DNA from: Lachnospiraceae bacterium
GTDB lineage: Bacteria; Bacillota; Clostridia; Lachnospirales; Lachnospiraceae
Length of the DNA stretch: 64,000 bases
Direction of reading: 5' to 3'
NCBI GenBank assembly: GCA_017444015.1
Contig: JAFSXN010000065.1
Location: 1-64,000, forward strand
Part shown: piece after piece, positions 54,108 to 62,417 of the stretch
How the letters are laid out: each line of letters opens with the position of its first letter
Numbering within the stretch: the first letter of the stretch is position 1
Translations under genes and position numbers: made by a program
Notes under the pieces: model-generated
What the model saw: only the letters and a program-made list of their open reading frames with translations
Told to the model about the DNA's origin: nothing
Database searches by the model: none

Positions 54108-57100
54108 AGATCGTTCCCAAACTCCGCTTCTTCCGCCTCGATCAGCGAATTTCCGCCTGTGACCTGCGGAGCCTCCTTTACAGCATCATCATTATAATAT
54201 ACAACAGCGTTTTCATCGACATAATGCTGCAAAGTCCTTGTATATTCCTCGTGTCTTTGAATCCTCAGCCACTCCCTGGCCTGGTCAACACTCACGCCAA
54301 ATACATTATTCAGCGCCTCAATGATCTTTGTCCCGATCAGATCAAACTGCGCGGAAACCCCATACTCAATGGATTTCCTCTCATCATTCTCAATCACCTT
54401 GATCCCCTGTACCAGGGAATTCAGGGCTTCGACCCGCATATTCAGCGCCATGTAGTTCTCAAAGGACTGGTATCTGCGGTTCAGCCGGTACAGGATCAGA
54501 TTCTTGTCGTAAAGCTCCTGATCCTCCTCGGACAGCTTATGACCGGTCAGATCCATAAACACATCCGCGTAGTTCTGGGAATCGAAATCCGCCTGCGCGT
54601 TCTTCATATCCTGATAGAAGGGGATAAATACCGACATCATTCCGATCAGGATCCCTAAAGACAGGCACATGAGCATAACCAGAGTCACCTTCTTCTTCGG
54701 GACATTCAGGTTCGGGCCGGTACTGATAAAGCCCGGCTTTTTGTCCTTCTTCGGCTTCGGCTGCTTCTTGGGCTTCTCCTTCTTCGGCTTCGGCTTTTTC
54801 TCCTTCTTCTTCTTTTCCTTTTTCTTCTTGGGCGGAGCCTTCTCCTTTTCCTTTTCCGGAGCTCCGCTGCCTTCTAGCTCCTCAAGGATCTTAGCGTTAT
54901 CGCTTGCTCCCGCTTTCGCGATATCGACAGCAGTTTCCTCGGCAAACTTCTCCTCGTTCTCGTCGACCTCCTCGGTTAACGCGCCCAGGATCTTATTGAA
55001 CAGGCCCTTCTTCTTTCCGCTTTCCCCCTCTGCCGCCTTTTCGTTCTTCAGAGTGTCAAAGGTCTCCTGATCGATGAGTCCGGCCTCGAGCGCCTCCTGC
55101 ATTTCCTTATCGAGCGCCTCGCCCTGCTGCTGCAGTTCTTCCTTGGATAGACCCTTTTTCTTCTTTTTCTTTGCGAGTCTGGCAAGGCGTTTGGCTTCCT
55201 TCTTAGCTTCTTTTTCCTTCTTCCGCTGCTCCCTCTTCGACAGCTTGGCATCGCCGGTGCCCGCTCCGCTACCTTCTTCAAAGATAGCGCTTACCAGATC
55301 CTCTCCGTCATCCTGCGCGGTCATAGAGGGATCTACAGCTTCATTATTCTCGTCCTTGCTCAGAAGGTCCCCGATCTCAGAGATATCCAGATCGTTTTCT
55401 CCATCGGCAAGAAGCTCCTCCAGGCCTTCTCCTTCGAGCTTTCCGATGGCATCGTCCCCGTCATCCTGCGCCGCCTGTGCCAGCAGGGCTTCAATATCCT
55501 CCTGCGACATATCCGCGTCCAAGCCGGGAACAGAAGGGACTTCCGCGGGCGCTTCCGGTTCTCCCATGCCCCCCATTTCTATTTCATCTACGAGGTTTTG
55601 CGCCCCCGCCTCTTCCTCCTTGGTAAAGGGCGCAAGGATCTCACTTGACGAATTGGTCGGATCTCCGATATCGTCAAGAGAGTTCAATAATGCCTCTATA
55701 TCATCCTGGGACAACATTTCGTTGCCGTCAAACGAAGCCTCCGCGGCAGGTGCCGATTCAGGGGCCGGTTCTGGTTCCGGAATCGGTTCCGGTTCTGGTA
55801 TTGGTTCAGGTTCCGGCTCCGGCACAGGCTCTTCCTCCGGGCCGTTCATAGCGGCCAGAAGCGCCGCGATATCGTCCTGGCTCATCTTCCCGCCTGGATC
55901 TCCCGCTGGCGCAGGCGCTGGTTCCGGTACGGGTTCAGGTTCCGGCATCGGTTCTGGTTCTGGTATAGGTTCCGGCTCAGGTGCAGGTTCTTCCTCCGGG
56001 CCATTCATAGAGGCCAGTAACGCAGCGATATCGTTCTGGCTCATCTTCCCGCCTGGATCTCCCGCTGGTGCAGGCACTGATTCCGGTACAGGCTCTGGTT
56101 CTGGTATAGGTTCCGGAATCGGTTCAGGCTCTGGTATCGGTTCCGGTATAGGTTCAGGCTCCGGCTCCGGTGCTGGCTCTTCCTCCGGGCCGTTCATAGA
56201 GGCCAGAAGCGCAGCGATATCGTCTTGGCTCATCTTCCCACCCGGATCCCCCGCTGGCGCAGGTGTTGGTTCCGGTACTGGTTCAGGTTCCGGCATCGGT
56301 TCTGGCTCCGGTATTGGTTCAGGCTCTGATATCGGTTCAGGCTCCGGCTCTGGTGCAGGCTCTTCCTCCGGGCCGTTCATAGACGCCAGCAGCGCTGCGA
56401 TATCGTCCTGGCTCATCTTCCCGCCTGGATCTCCCGCTGGTGCCGGCGTTGGTTCCGGTACGGGCTCTGGTTCTGGTATCGGTTCAGGCTCTGGTATCGG
56501 TTCCGGTATTGATTCAGATTCTGCTATGGGTTCCGGCTCCGGTATCGGTTCTGCTTCTAGTATAGGTTCTGGCTCTGGTATCGGTTCCGGTATTGGTTCA
56601 GGTTCCAACACTGGTTCCGGCTCCGGTATCGGCTCTGCTTCTGATATATACTCGGTTTCCGGAATCGACTCTGGTTCTGGTACATATTCCGGCTCTGGAA
56701 TCGGCATCGGTTCCGGGACAGAGACAGGTTCCGGCTGGATTTCCGCTATTACTTCCGGGATCGGCATAGGTTCCGGCTCTTGCATCGGCTCCGGCTCCGG
56801 TACATATTCCGGCTCTTGCATCGGCTCCGGTTCAGCCGCATATACCGGCACTTCCACCGGTTCGTTGACCGGAGTCGGCTCCATAGAAAGCTCCGGCTCC
56901 GGAGCACTTCCCGCCGTCAGCTCCGAAACAAAATCAGACAGCGAGGCCGGTCCTGAAGCCTGCGCCCCGTAGTTCATCTCCGGCTCTGTCGGCGACGACG
57001 AATAAGAAGGCTCCGGCATAGATTCCGGTGCAACCTGCTCAACGATGATCTGTTTTTCAAGTGGGTCAGGCTCTGCCGCGGGCTCCGGTTCTCCCATCAT

Positions 57101-57142
57101 CCCCCGCAGCAGACTGTCAAGATATTCTTCCGTCGAAACCAT
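54104..57142 (-). CDS. membrane protein with six FliM-like SQDDIxALL motifs in a Pro-Glu-rich region
   Basis: 1012 residues. Residues 17-470 are Pro/Glu-rich repeats. Embedded are six copies of a short helix-like motif: [11 protein letters not shown] at 243, 304, 420, [11 protein letters not shown] at 367, [11 protein letters not shown] at 477 and [11 protein letters not shown] at 545, most followed by SMNGPEEEP. The N-terminus ([13 protein letters not shown]) is a weak seventh. Then an acidic part with DISEIGDLL, two very lysine-rich stretches (about 634-665, 763-803), one membrane segment (819-842) and a C-terminal domain (843-1012). By the positive-inside rule the repeats are in the cytoplasm. 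The motif matches the N-terminal CheY-P-binding peptide of FliM (LSQxEIDALL), and cheV lies directly upstream. Inferred role: multivalent receiver-binding scaffold. I know no described protein of this build. Confidence 0.75.
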   Translation of the reverse strand: MVSTEEYLDSLLRGMMGEPEPAAEPDPLEKQIIVEQVAPESMPEPSYSSSPTEPEMNYGAQASGPASLSDFVSELTAGSAPEPELSMEPTPVNEPVEVPVYAAEPEPMQEPEYVPEPEPMQEPEPMPIPEVIAEIQPEPVSVPEPMPIPEPEYVPEPESIPETEYISEAEPIPEPEPVLEPEPIPEPIPEPEPILEAEPIPEPEPIAESESIPEPIPEPEPIPEPEPVPEPTPAPAGDPGGKMSQDDIAALLASMNGPEEEPAPEPEPEPISEPEPIPEPEPMPEPEPVPEPTPAPAGDPGGKMSQDDIAALLASMNGPEEEPAPEPEPEPIPEPIPEPEPIPEPIPEPEPVPESVPAPAGDPGGKMSQNDIAALLASMNGPEEEPAPEPEPIPEPEPMPEPEPVPEPAPAPAGDPGGKMSQDDIAALLAAMNGPEEEPVPEPEPEPIPEPEPIPEPEPAPESAPAAEASFDGNEMLSQDDIEALLNSLDDIGDPTNSSSEILAPFTKEEEAGAQNLVDEIEMGGMGEPEAPAEVPSVPGLDADMSQEDIEALLAQAAQDDGDDAIGKLEGEGLEELLADGENDLDISEIGDLLSKDENNEAVDPSMTAQDDGEDLVSAIFEEGSGAGTGDAKLSKREQRKKEKEAKKEAKRLARLAKKKKKKGLSKEELQQQGEALDKEMQEALEAGLIDQETFDTLKNEKAAEGESGKKKGLFNKILGALTEEVDENEEKFAEETAVDIAKAGASDNAKILEELEGSGAPEKEKEKAPPKKKKEKKKKEKKPKPKKEKPKKQPKPKKDKKPGFISTGPNLNVPKKKVTLVMLMCLSLGILIGMMSVFIPFYQDMKNAQADFDSQNYADVFMDLTGHKLSEEDQELYDKNLILYRLNRRYQSFENYMALNMRVEALNSLVQGIKVIENDERKSIEYGVSAQFDLIGTKIIEALNNVFGVSVDQAREWLRIQRHEEYTRTLQHYVDENAVVYYNDDAVKEAPQVTGGNSLIEAEEAEFGNDL
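55478..56440 (-). repeat. in-frame repeats encoding SQDDIxALL modules
   Basis: Four long units (residues about 235-440) share nearly identical [20 protein letters not shown] blocks separated by Pro-Glu spacers of 30-45 residues; two further single modules follow to 55478. The near-identity of the blocks suggests recent duplication or gene conversion. Confidence 0.85.
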
Positions 57143-57159
57143 TACAACCTCATTTTATC

Positions 57160-57192
57160 AAAGGAACCGGAGAGCAAGCCCCCGGTTCCTTT
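57160..57192 (-). other. hairpin between cheV and the SQDDI-repeat gene
   Basis: Perfect 11-bp stem AAAGGAACCGG/CCGGTTCCTTT with 11-base loop and only a short T run after it. It could be a partial terminator or an RNA stabiliser that sets the ratio of the two proteins. Confidence 0.5.
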
Positions 57193-57217
57193 CACCCTCA
57201 TTTTCATTAATTTTAAC

Positions 57218-58120
57218 TTATCCCTGATAAGAAAGCAGCTTATCGATCTCCTCAACCAATCTTCCGATCTCCGGTTTGGAAAGCTGCGCATCCGCTCCAA
57301 GCGACTCACCTTTTCTTCTCATTTCCTCATTTACCAGCGAGGAGAAGATAACTACCGGAATATGCTTCAGACGATCATCGCTCTTAATGAGCTTGGTAAG
57401 CCTGTGACCGTCCATCTGCGGCATCTCAATATCCGTAATGACGCAGTCGATATATTTGTCCACAGTTCCTTCCGCCAGGCACTTATTGATATAGTTCCAG
57501 GCCTCCAGACCGTTCTCGGTTCTCTTCTGCTTCACATAACCGGCCGTAGAAAGCGCATCCGAAATCAGTTTATTCAGAAGATGGGAATCCTCCGCGATCA
57601 GGATAGACGCTTCACTCCGCTCCCTCTCTGAGAACTCGCTTACCTCGGCCACCTTCAGTCCTGTCTCCGGGCTGATATCCGTAACGATCTTCTCGAAATC
57701 CAGGATAATCACCAGACGATCCTTCAGCTTGATCACACCGGTAGAAATACCGTCGTCCTGCGAATTGATCGTCGCGTCAGGCTTTATAATATCTTTCCAG
57801 GAGAATCGACTGATCCCCATAACCTTATCAACATGAAAAGCAACGTCCAGCTTATTGAAATTAGTAATTATGAAAAGCCCGTCCGGTGTCGATTCACCAA
57901 GCTGCAAAGCATTTTTCAGGCTGACCGCAGTAATCATCTTATCACGAGGCATGAATATTCCTTCGATACTCGGATGCGAATTCGGGACCGGAGTCACCGG
58001 AGAATAAGGAATGATCTCGCTGATCTTCGCGACATTGATCCCATACGAATTATCACCGATCATAAATTCCAGTATTTCAAGCTCATTTGTACCGTTCTCT
58101 AGTAATATCTTAGTATCCAT
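57218..58120 (-). CDS. cheV: chemotaxis coupling protein CheV (CheW-REC)
   Basis: 300 residues. N-terminal CheW domain (LEILEFMIGDNSYGINVAKI, VTPVPNSHPSIEGIFMPRDK) and C-terminal receiver with acidic pair E177/D178, phosphoacceptor Asp230 in VITDIEMPQMDG and Lys282. The usual switch threonine is Ser260 (VVIFSSL). CheV couples receptors to CheA and takes part in adaptation. No flagellar, CheA or receptor gene is in the window. The next gene encodes FliM-like motifs, hinting that this receiver talks to that protein. Confidence 0.93.
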   Translation of the reverse strand: MDTKILLENGTNELEILEFMIGDNSYGINVAKISEIIPYSPVTPVPNSHPSIEGIFMPRDKMITAVSLKNALQLGESTPDGLFIITNFNKLDVAFHVDKVMGISRFSWKDIIKPDATINSQDDGISTGVIKLKDRLVIILDFEKIVTDISPETGLKVAEVSEFSERERSEASILIAEDSHLLNKLISDALSTAGYVKQKRTENGLEAWNYINKCLAEGTVDKYIDCVITDIEMPQMDGHRLTKLIKSDDRLKHIPVVIFSSLVNEEMRRKGESLGADAQLSKPEIGRLVEEIDKLLSYQG

Positions 58121-58235
58121 ACCTTCACCTCACCCCGATTTTATATGCGAACTTCTCACAAGAGGCAGAAAGACAGCCTCTCGTAAAATAGATTATAACA
58201 CAGAAAAAATAAAAAATATATAAAAATCTGAATTA

Positions 58236-58335
58236 ATATTGCTAACTTTTTTCTTTGCCGATCAATCGGACTCGTAAACGCAATTCCAGTACCTTTGCAT
58301 CATCAAAAACAGCACCTGATTGCGTTCGCGAGTAT
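58236..58335 (+). mobile_element. miniature inverted-repeat element, copy 5 (diverged)
   Basis: About 100 bases aligning to the element with degenerate left end and a preserved TTGCGTTCGCGAGTAT right end. Lies in the gap between aspS and cheV. It is an older copy. Confidence 0.75.
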
Positions 58336-58376
58336 CACGGAAAAAACCGCAAATTTATAACCGAAGAGCGCTGTTC

Positions 58377-60143
58377 TCACTCATTTTCCTGAATAATCTG
58401 GATATGAACGTCCCGAAGCTGGCGCTCATCTACCTCCGAGGGTGCGCCCATCATAACGTCCTGCGCCATCTTATTCATCGGGAAGGGAATGATCTCACGG
58501 ATGCTCTCCTCTCCGGCGATCAGCATGATCATACGATCCACGCCCGGAGCGATTCCCGCATGCGGCGGCGCTCCGTAGCAGAACGCGTTGTACATTGCGG
58601 GGAACTTCGCTTTTACCGCTTCCTCCGGCAATCCGACCAGTGAAAACGCCTTGACCATAATCTCCGGATCATGGTTTCGTACTGCTCCTGAGGAAAGCTC
58701 TACTCCGTTGCAGACCAGATCGTACTGATACGCAAGGATCTTAAGCGGATCCTTATTCTCTAGCGCCTCCATTCCGCCCTGCGGCATAGAAAACGGATTA
58801 TGGCAGAACTCTAACTCTCCCGATTCCTCACCGATCTCATACATCGGAAAGTCGACGATCCAGCAGAATTCATAGCAGTCCTTCTTAAAATGAACTTCAG
58901 CCTGCTGCCCTAAGAATCTCCGAAGCACTCCGGCCGTCTTCAAGGCGTCGTTCTTCTTTCCGGCCGTAAGTCCGACAAAATCCCCGTTCTTTAAGGAAAG
59001 CGCCGAAACGATCGCTTCCTTTTTCTCCTGTAAAAACTTTGCGATCCCGCCGACGATCTCTCCGTTTTCATCCAGCCGAAACCAGAACGCCTTCTGACCG
59101 CTGACGACCTCAGTATCGGCGCAGATCTTGTCGATGACCTTTCTGCTGGCCTTGAAATCGCTGACAACAATCGCTTCGACCGCCGTCTGTTCTCCCTCAA
59201 ACGGGCCGAACCCGATTCCGGTAAGTAAATCGCTGACATCCCTAAGCTTCAGATCGATCCGAAGATCCGGCTTGTCCGAACCGTAGGTCTCCATCGCTTC
59301 CCGGTAGGACAGTCTCTGAAAGGGAGCTGCTGATGCCTGCTTGTAGATCCCATGCTTTGCAAAGATCGGGGGCAGAACATCCTCAATCACGGAGAATACA
59401 TCCTCCTGGCTGGCAAAGGCCATCTCCATATCCAGCTGATAGAATTCTCCGGGCGACCGGTCCGCTCTGGCATCCTCGTCCCTGAAGCACGGCGCGATCT
59501 GGAAATACCGGTCAAAGCCTGCCGTCATAAGGATCTGCTTAAACTGCTGCGGTGCCTGGGGAAGAGCGTAAAACTTCCCGGGATGATTCCTTGAGGGAAC
59601 GAGATAATCCCTTGCTCCCTCCGGAGAAGAGCAGGTAAGGATCGGCGTCGTGATCTCCAGAAAATCGTGAGCGATCATACTCTGTCTGAGCTCCGCGACG
59701 ATCTTGCTGCGCAAAACGATCCTGTCCTTAACAGCAGGATTCCGTAAATCCAGATACCGGTAGCGAAGTCTCACCGATTCATCTGCCTCCTTGGAATGAT
59801 TGATCTCAAAGGGCAGCTCGTTATAGATACACTTCCCCAAAACCTCGATTTTGGAAGGAACGACCTCGATATCCCCGGTCGCGATGGCAGGGTTCTTATT
59901 CGACCGTTCTCTGACCTTGCCGCTTACCGACAGCGTCGACTCATTATTCACACCGGCAAGAGCCTGCATCATCTCCTCTGTTTCGACGACGACCTGCGTT
60001 GTGCCGTAAAAATCCCTGAGAATCAGAAAGCCCAGGTTCTTCGATACCTTTCTCATATTGTCGTACCAGCCGACGATCGTAACCTCCTCTCCAACGTGCT
60101 CCATATTCAATTCATTACAGGTATGGGTTCTTGACTGTACCAT
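58377..60143 (-). CDS. aspS: aspartate--tRNA ligase
   Basis: 588 residues. Class II synthetase: OB-fold anticodon domain (VTIVGWYDNMRKVSKNLGFL), motif 2 (APCFRDEDARADRSPGEFYQLD), GAD domain (about 290-400), motif 3 (APPHAGIAPGVDRMIMLIAGEESIR). Bacterial type with GAD insertion. A copy of the miniature element lies about 40 bases upstream of its start, within a region where a promoter might be. Confidence 0.97.
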   Translation of the reverse strand: MVQSRTHTCNELNMEHVGEEVTIVGWYDNMRKVSKNLGFLILRDFYGTTQVVVETEEMMQALAGVNNESTLSVSGKVRERSNKNPAIATGDIEVVPSKIEVLGKCIYNELPFEINHSKEADESVRLRYRYLDLRNPAVKDRIVLRSKIVAELRQSMIAHDFLEITTPILTCSSPEGARDYLVPSRNHPGKFYALPQAPQQFKQILMTAGFDRYFQIAPCFRDEDARADRSPGEFYQLDMEMAFASQEDVFSVIEDVLPPIFAKHGIYKQASAAPFQRLSYREAMETYGSDKPDLRIDLKLRDVSDLLTGIGFGPFEGEQTAVEAIVVSDFKASRKVIDKICADTEVVSGQKAFWFRLDENGEIVGGIAKFLQEKKEAIVSALSLKNGDFVGLTAGKKNDALKTAGVLRRFLGQQAEVHFKKDCYEFCWIVDFPMYEIGEESGELEFCHNPFSMPQGGMEALENKDPLKILAYQYDLVCNGVELSSGAVRNHDPEIMVKAFSLVGLPEEAVKAKFPAMYNAFCYGAPPHAGIAPGVDRMIMLIAGEESIREIIPFPMNKMAQDVMMGAPSEVDERQLRDVHIQIIQENE

Positions 60144-60164
60144 TTTTCTCTCTCCCTTTAAAAT

Positions 60165-60420
60165 TTTTCTTACTTCACCTTATTATACTCGCGAACGCAA
60201 TTAATTGCCGTTTCTGATAACGCAAACGTACTGAAATTGCGTTTGCGAGTCCGATTAATCGGCACCGAAAAGCGTTAACCAGTATAATTGGATATTTTGA
60301 ATAGATATGGTGTTTATTCCATTCAGCAATCGAAAGAACGTCCATATCTTCTAAAAGCTTTACACCCGTATTCATATTCGCCTGCAAACTAAATGGCAGT
60401 TCCTGAGCAATACGATTCAC
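60165..60420 (-). pseudogene. small gene broken near its end by miniature element copy 6
   Basis: Starts at a GTG (MNRIAQELPFSLQANMNTGV), directly after the stop of the ATPase remnant. The frame enters the repeat at 60286 and reads through it for about 33 residues. Removing the element plus one TA yields an original end of about YSKYPINKVK and a stop. Unknown family; it was probably the partner of the ATPase encoded upstream. Confidence 0.6.
60184..60286 (-). mobile_element. 103-bp miniature inverted-repeat element, copy 6
   Basis: Reverse complement of copy 2, with no differences seen. Interrupts the small gene at 60165-60420. Confidence 0.9.
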
Positions 60421-60805
60421 GCCAATTCCCCCGTCAGCTCATATACCTCATCCAATAGTTTCTCATCAGCTGACATAATTGGATTGTTTTTTAATACCTC
60501 CAACGTATGTCCATAGGAATGTCTTATCTCTGGTATTCCTCCTGTGATTTGTTCTTTATATATACTCGCGAACGCAATTAATTGCCGTTTTTGATAAAGT
60601 AAACGTACTGGAATTGCGTTTGCGAGTCCGGTTGATCGGCAACGAAAATCGTTAACCAGTATAAGTTGTGAAACATCACCTGTGATTCGTTCTTTCTACG
60701 TATTTCCAAATACTTTGCAAAATTATAGCTATGAGTAGCGACAAATATCTGTATACCATTTTCCTGTAAGGAAAGTAATAGTTCTGCGACAAACGCATAC
60801 AATTC
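60421..60805 (-). pseudogene. C-terminal remnant of an AAA (OLD/AAA_21-like) ATPase, split by copy 7
   Basis: Reads PELYAFVAELLLSLQENGIQ, IFVATHSYNFAKYLEI, and FHNLY, then the element at 60561-60663, then KEQITGGIPEIRHSYGHTLE to a stop near 60421. Excising the element and one TA gives FHNLYKEQITGG in one frame. IFVATHSY is the D-loop/switch region of AAA_21-type ATPases. The N-terminal two thirds are absent; another diverged element (copy 8) is at the break. Confidence 0.7.
60561..60663 (-). mobile_element. 103-bp miniature inverted-repeat element, copy 7
   Basis: TATACTCGCG to CCAGTATA on the plus strand. Inserted in the ATPase remnant at a TA. Several substitutions relative to copies 1 and 2. 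Confidence 0.9.
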
Positions 60806-60810
60806 AGGAT

Positions 60811-60913
60811 TCAGACAGGTTAACGCTTTTCGTTGCCGATCAATTGGACTTGCAGGCGCAAATCCAGTACTTTACTTTATCAAAAGCGGTAAGAAATTGC
60901 GTTAGTGAGTATA
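60811..60913 (+). mobile_element. miniature inverted-repeat element, copy 8 (diverged)
   Basis: Same length as the others. The left end reads TCAGACAGGTTAACGC instead of TATACTGGTTAACG, the right end is GCGTTAGTGAGTATA. It marks the break at the 5' side of the ATPase remnant. Confidence 0.75.
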
Positions 60914-61065
60914 TAAACCCTGCCTCGAGCCAAATCATCTCCCGATGTTCACTCTGTTTATTTCCTTCATTCATGCTAACTTTTTTATCTATACATTATA
61001 CTGTATTTTACCAAAACATCGTCAGAATGAAAAGGCAACCGCACCGGGCAATATCACAGAGAGGT

Positions 61066-62076
61066 TTATTGCTGATAAAGTCCCACTATGCAGCTCTTCT
61101 TACAGAAACACAGTCCATAGGAGATCACTCTGTATACTTCACTGTCTCCAAACAGGTATCCATCGTACCAATCCTTTACGACCTGCACATTATCCTTAAG
61201 ACCATATTCTACCAGCATTTCCTCTGTTTCTTCCTGGGTGAAGCCGAAATATTCACCAAATGATCTGCTCCTTATGGAATTGACTTCAAGATTATTAAAT
61301 CCTGTAAATATGCTCTCCTTGCTGATTCTAAGACAGCCCGTTACTACCGCCCTCTCCAGTGCCTCATTGGTCTTAAGGGCTGATTCAAACAGAGAATGGA
61401 TAAAGTCAATCATTTCATTGTAAAAGCCTCTGAACCATGCGTTCTCAAGCGGCACATCATATTCATCTATGAGTATGATCACATTCTTCCCATGATGCTT
61501 CTTCAGCAGCCCGGACAGTGTTTTTAACGCGACAGCATATTTTCCGACCTCCTTCTTGAAAGCCTTATCATACTCCTTATCATCTGTGTATGCTCTGCTT
61601 CTCTTCTCCCAGTCAAGTTCGCCGCCCGTAATCTCACGGAAATTCTGTTTCTCATCTTCTTCAATCGCATCCGAATTAAGCAGATACCCATGCCGCCTGT
61701 ATTCACTTATTATCTCCTTGCGAAGCATCGTGAACGCATTATAAAAATCACCCTGCTTAGCCGACTTCAGCGACATATTTATAACGGGATACTGCCCCAT
61801 CATGCTAAGGATCGCATCCCCCGCATCCATTATCTTCAGACCTGTGAAATACAGGCTGTTGTCAACCACATTCCCGTCAAGGTCATATTCAAGCTCAAAG
61901 AAGGTACGAAACATCGACAGCGCAAGAGTCTTACCAAACCGCCTCGGACGGGTAAATAAAGTGACTTTCCCTCCCTTATCTATAAGATCCTTAATAAGCA
62001 TGGTCTTATCCACGTAATAGAGCTTCTCCCGGGTAAAGTCCTTGAAAAACTCATATCCTATTCCGATCTTTTTCAT
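61066..62076 (-). pseudogene. AAA-ATPase-like / PD-(D/E)XK family protein with C-terminal nuclease deleted
   Basis: 336 residues from ATG 62076 (MKKIGIGYEFF; an in-frame ATG at 62106 is possible). The N-terminal domain is complete: LYYVDKTMLIKDLIDKG, FTRPRRFGKTLALSMF, VIILIDEYDVPLENAW, and GYLFGDSEVY. From there it jumps to YGLCFCKKSCIV, which matches the extreme C-terminus of the intact relative at 46046 (YGISFFRKDCRV). So about 200 residues carrying the nuclease are missing by in-frame deletion. The ATPase part could still be made. Confidence 0.7.
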
Positions 62077-62153
62077 AATCAGACTCTCCTCCGAAAACTC
62101 CGCCATATATCCGACTCCCGGGTAAGGGCCCCAAACTTAATGATCACAATAAT

Positions 62154-62197
62154 AATCCCCGTGACCTATATCCTAAGATATCACAGATCACGGGGTT
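62154..62197 (-). terminator. terminator after tRNA-Gly
   Basis: Long stem CCCCGTGA/TCACGGGG (62157-62164 with 62188-62195), nested stem GATATC, followed on the minus strand by ATTATTATTG; weaker T run in the other direction. Confidence 0.6.
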
Positions 62198-62306
62198 TAT
62201 CAATTATTACACTCAATTCGGGATTTATCTGGAATTAAGTGCGCCGGATGGACAGACAAGCCTATCCGCCCGGCTCATTTCCCTCAGGAAAAACAGGGTT
62301 TTATAC

Positions 62307-62377
62307 AGCAGGATACGGGAATCGAACCCGCCTCCTCAGCTTGGGAAGCTGATATACTACCAATGTACTAATCCTGC
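62307..62377 (-). tRNA. tRNA-Gly (CCC)
   Basis: 71 bases on the minus strand. Acceptor GCAGGAT/ATCCTGC, D-arm, anticodon stem TCAGC/GCTGA with loop TTCCCAA (anticodon CCC), T-loop GGTTCGATTCC. Decodes GGG. CCA is not encoded. Confidence 0.95.
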
Positions 62378-62417
62378 GCTTCAACTTTTGTAATTTTACG
62401 GCATTTACACAGGCTTG

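Noticed and set aside
55074..56972. Long plus-strand open frame rich in Gly-Ser-Gly-Ile repeats
   Set aside because: It is the mirror image of the Pro-Glu repeat coding region on the minus strand; it has no ribosome site or family features, and the minus-strand protein has a membrane segment, operon overlaps and motif conservation.
16730..60913. Repeated 103-bp units considered as a CRISPR array
   Set aside because: Copies are widely scattered, in both orientations, with gene sequence between them; there are no regular spacers and no cas genes.
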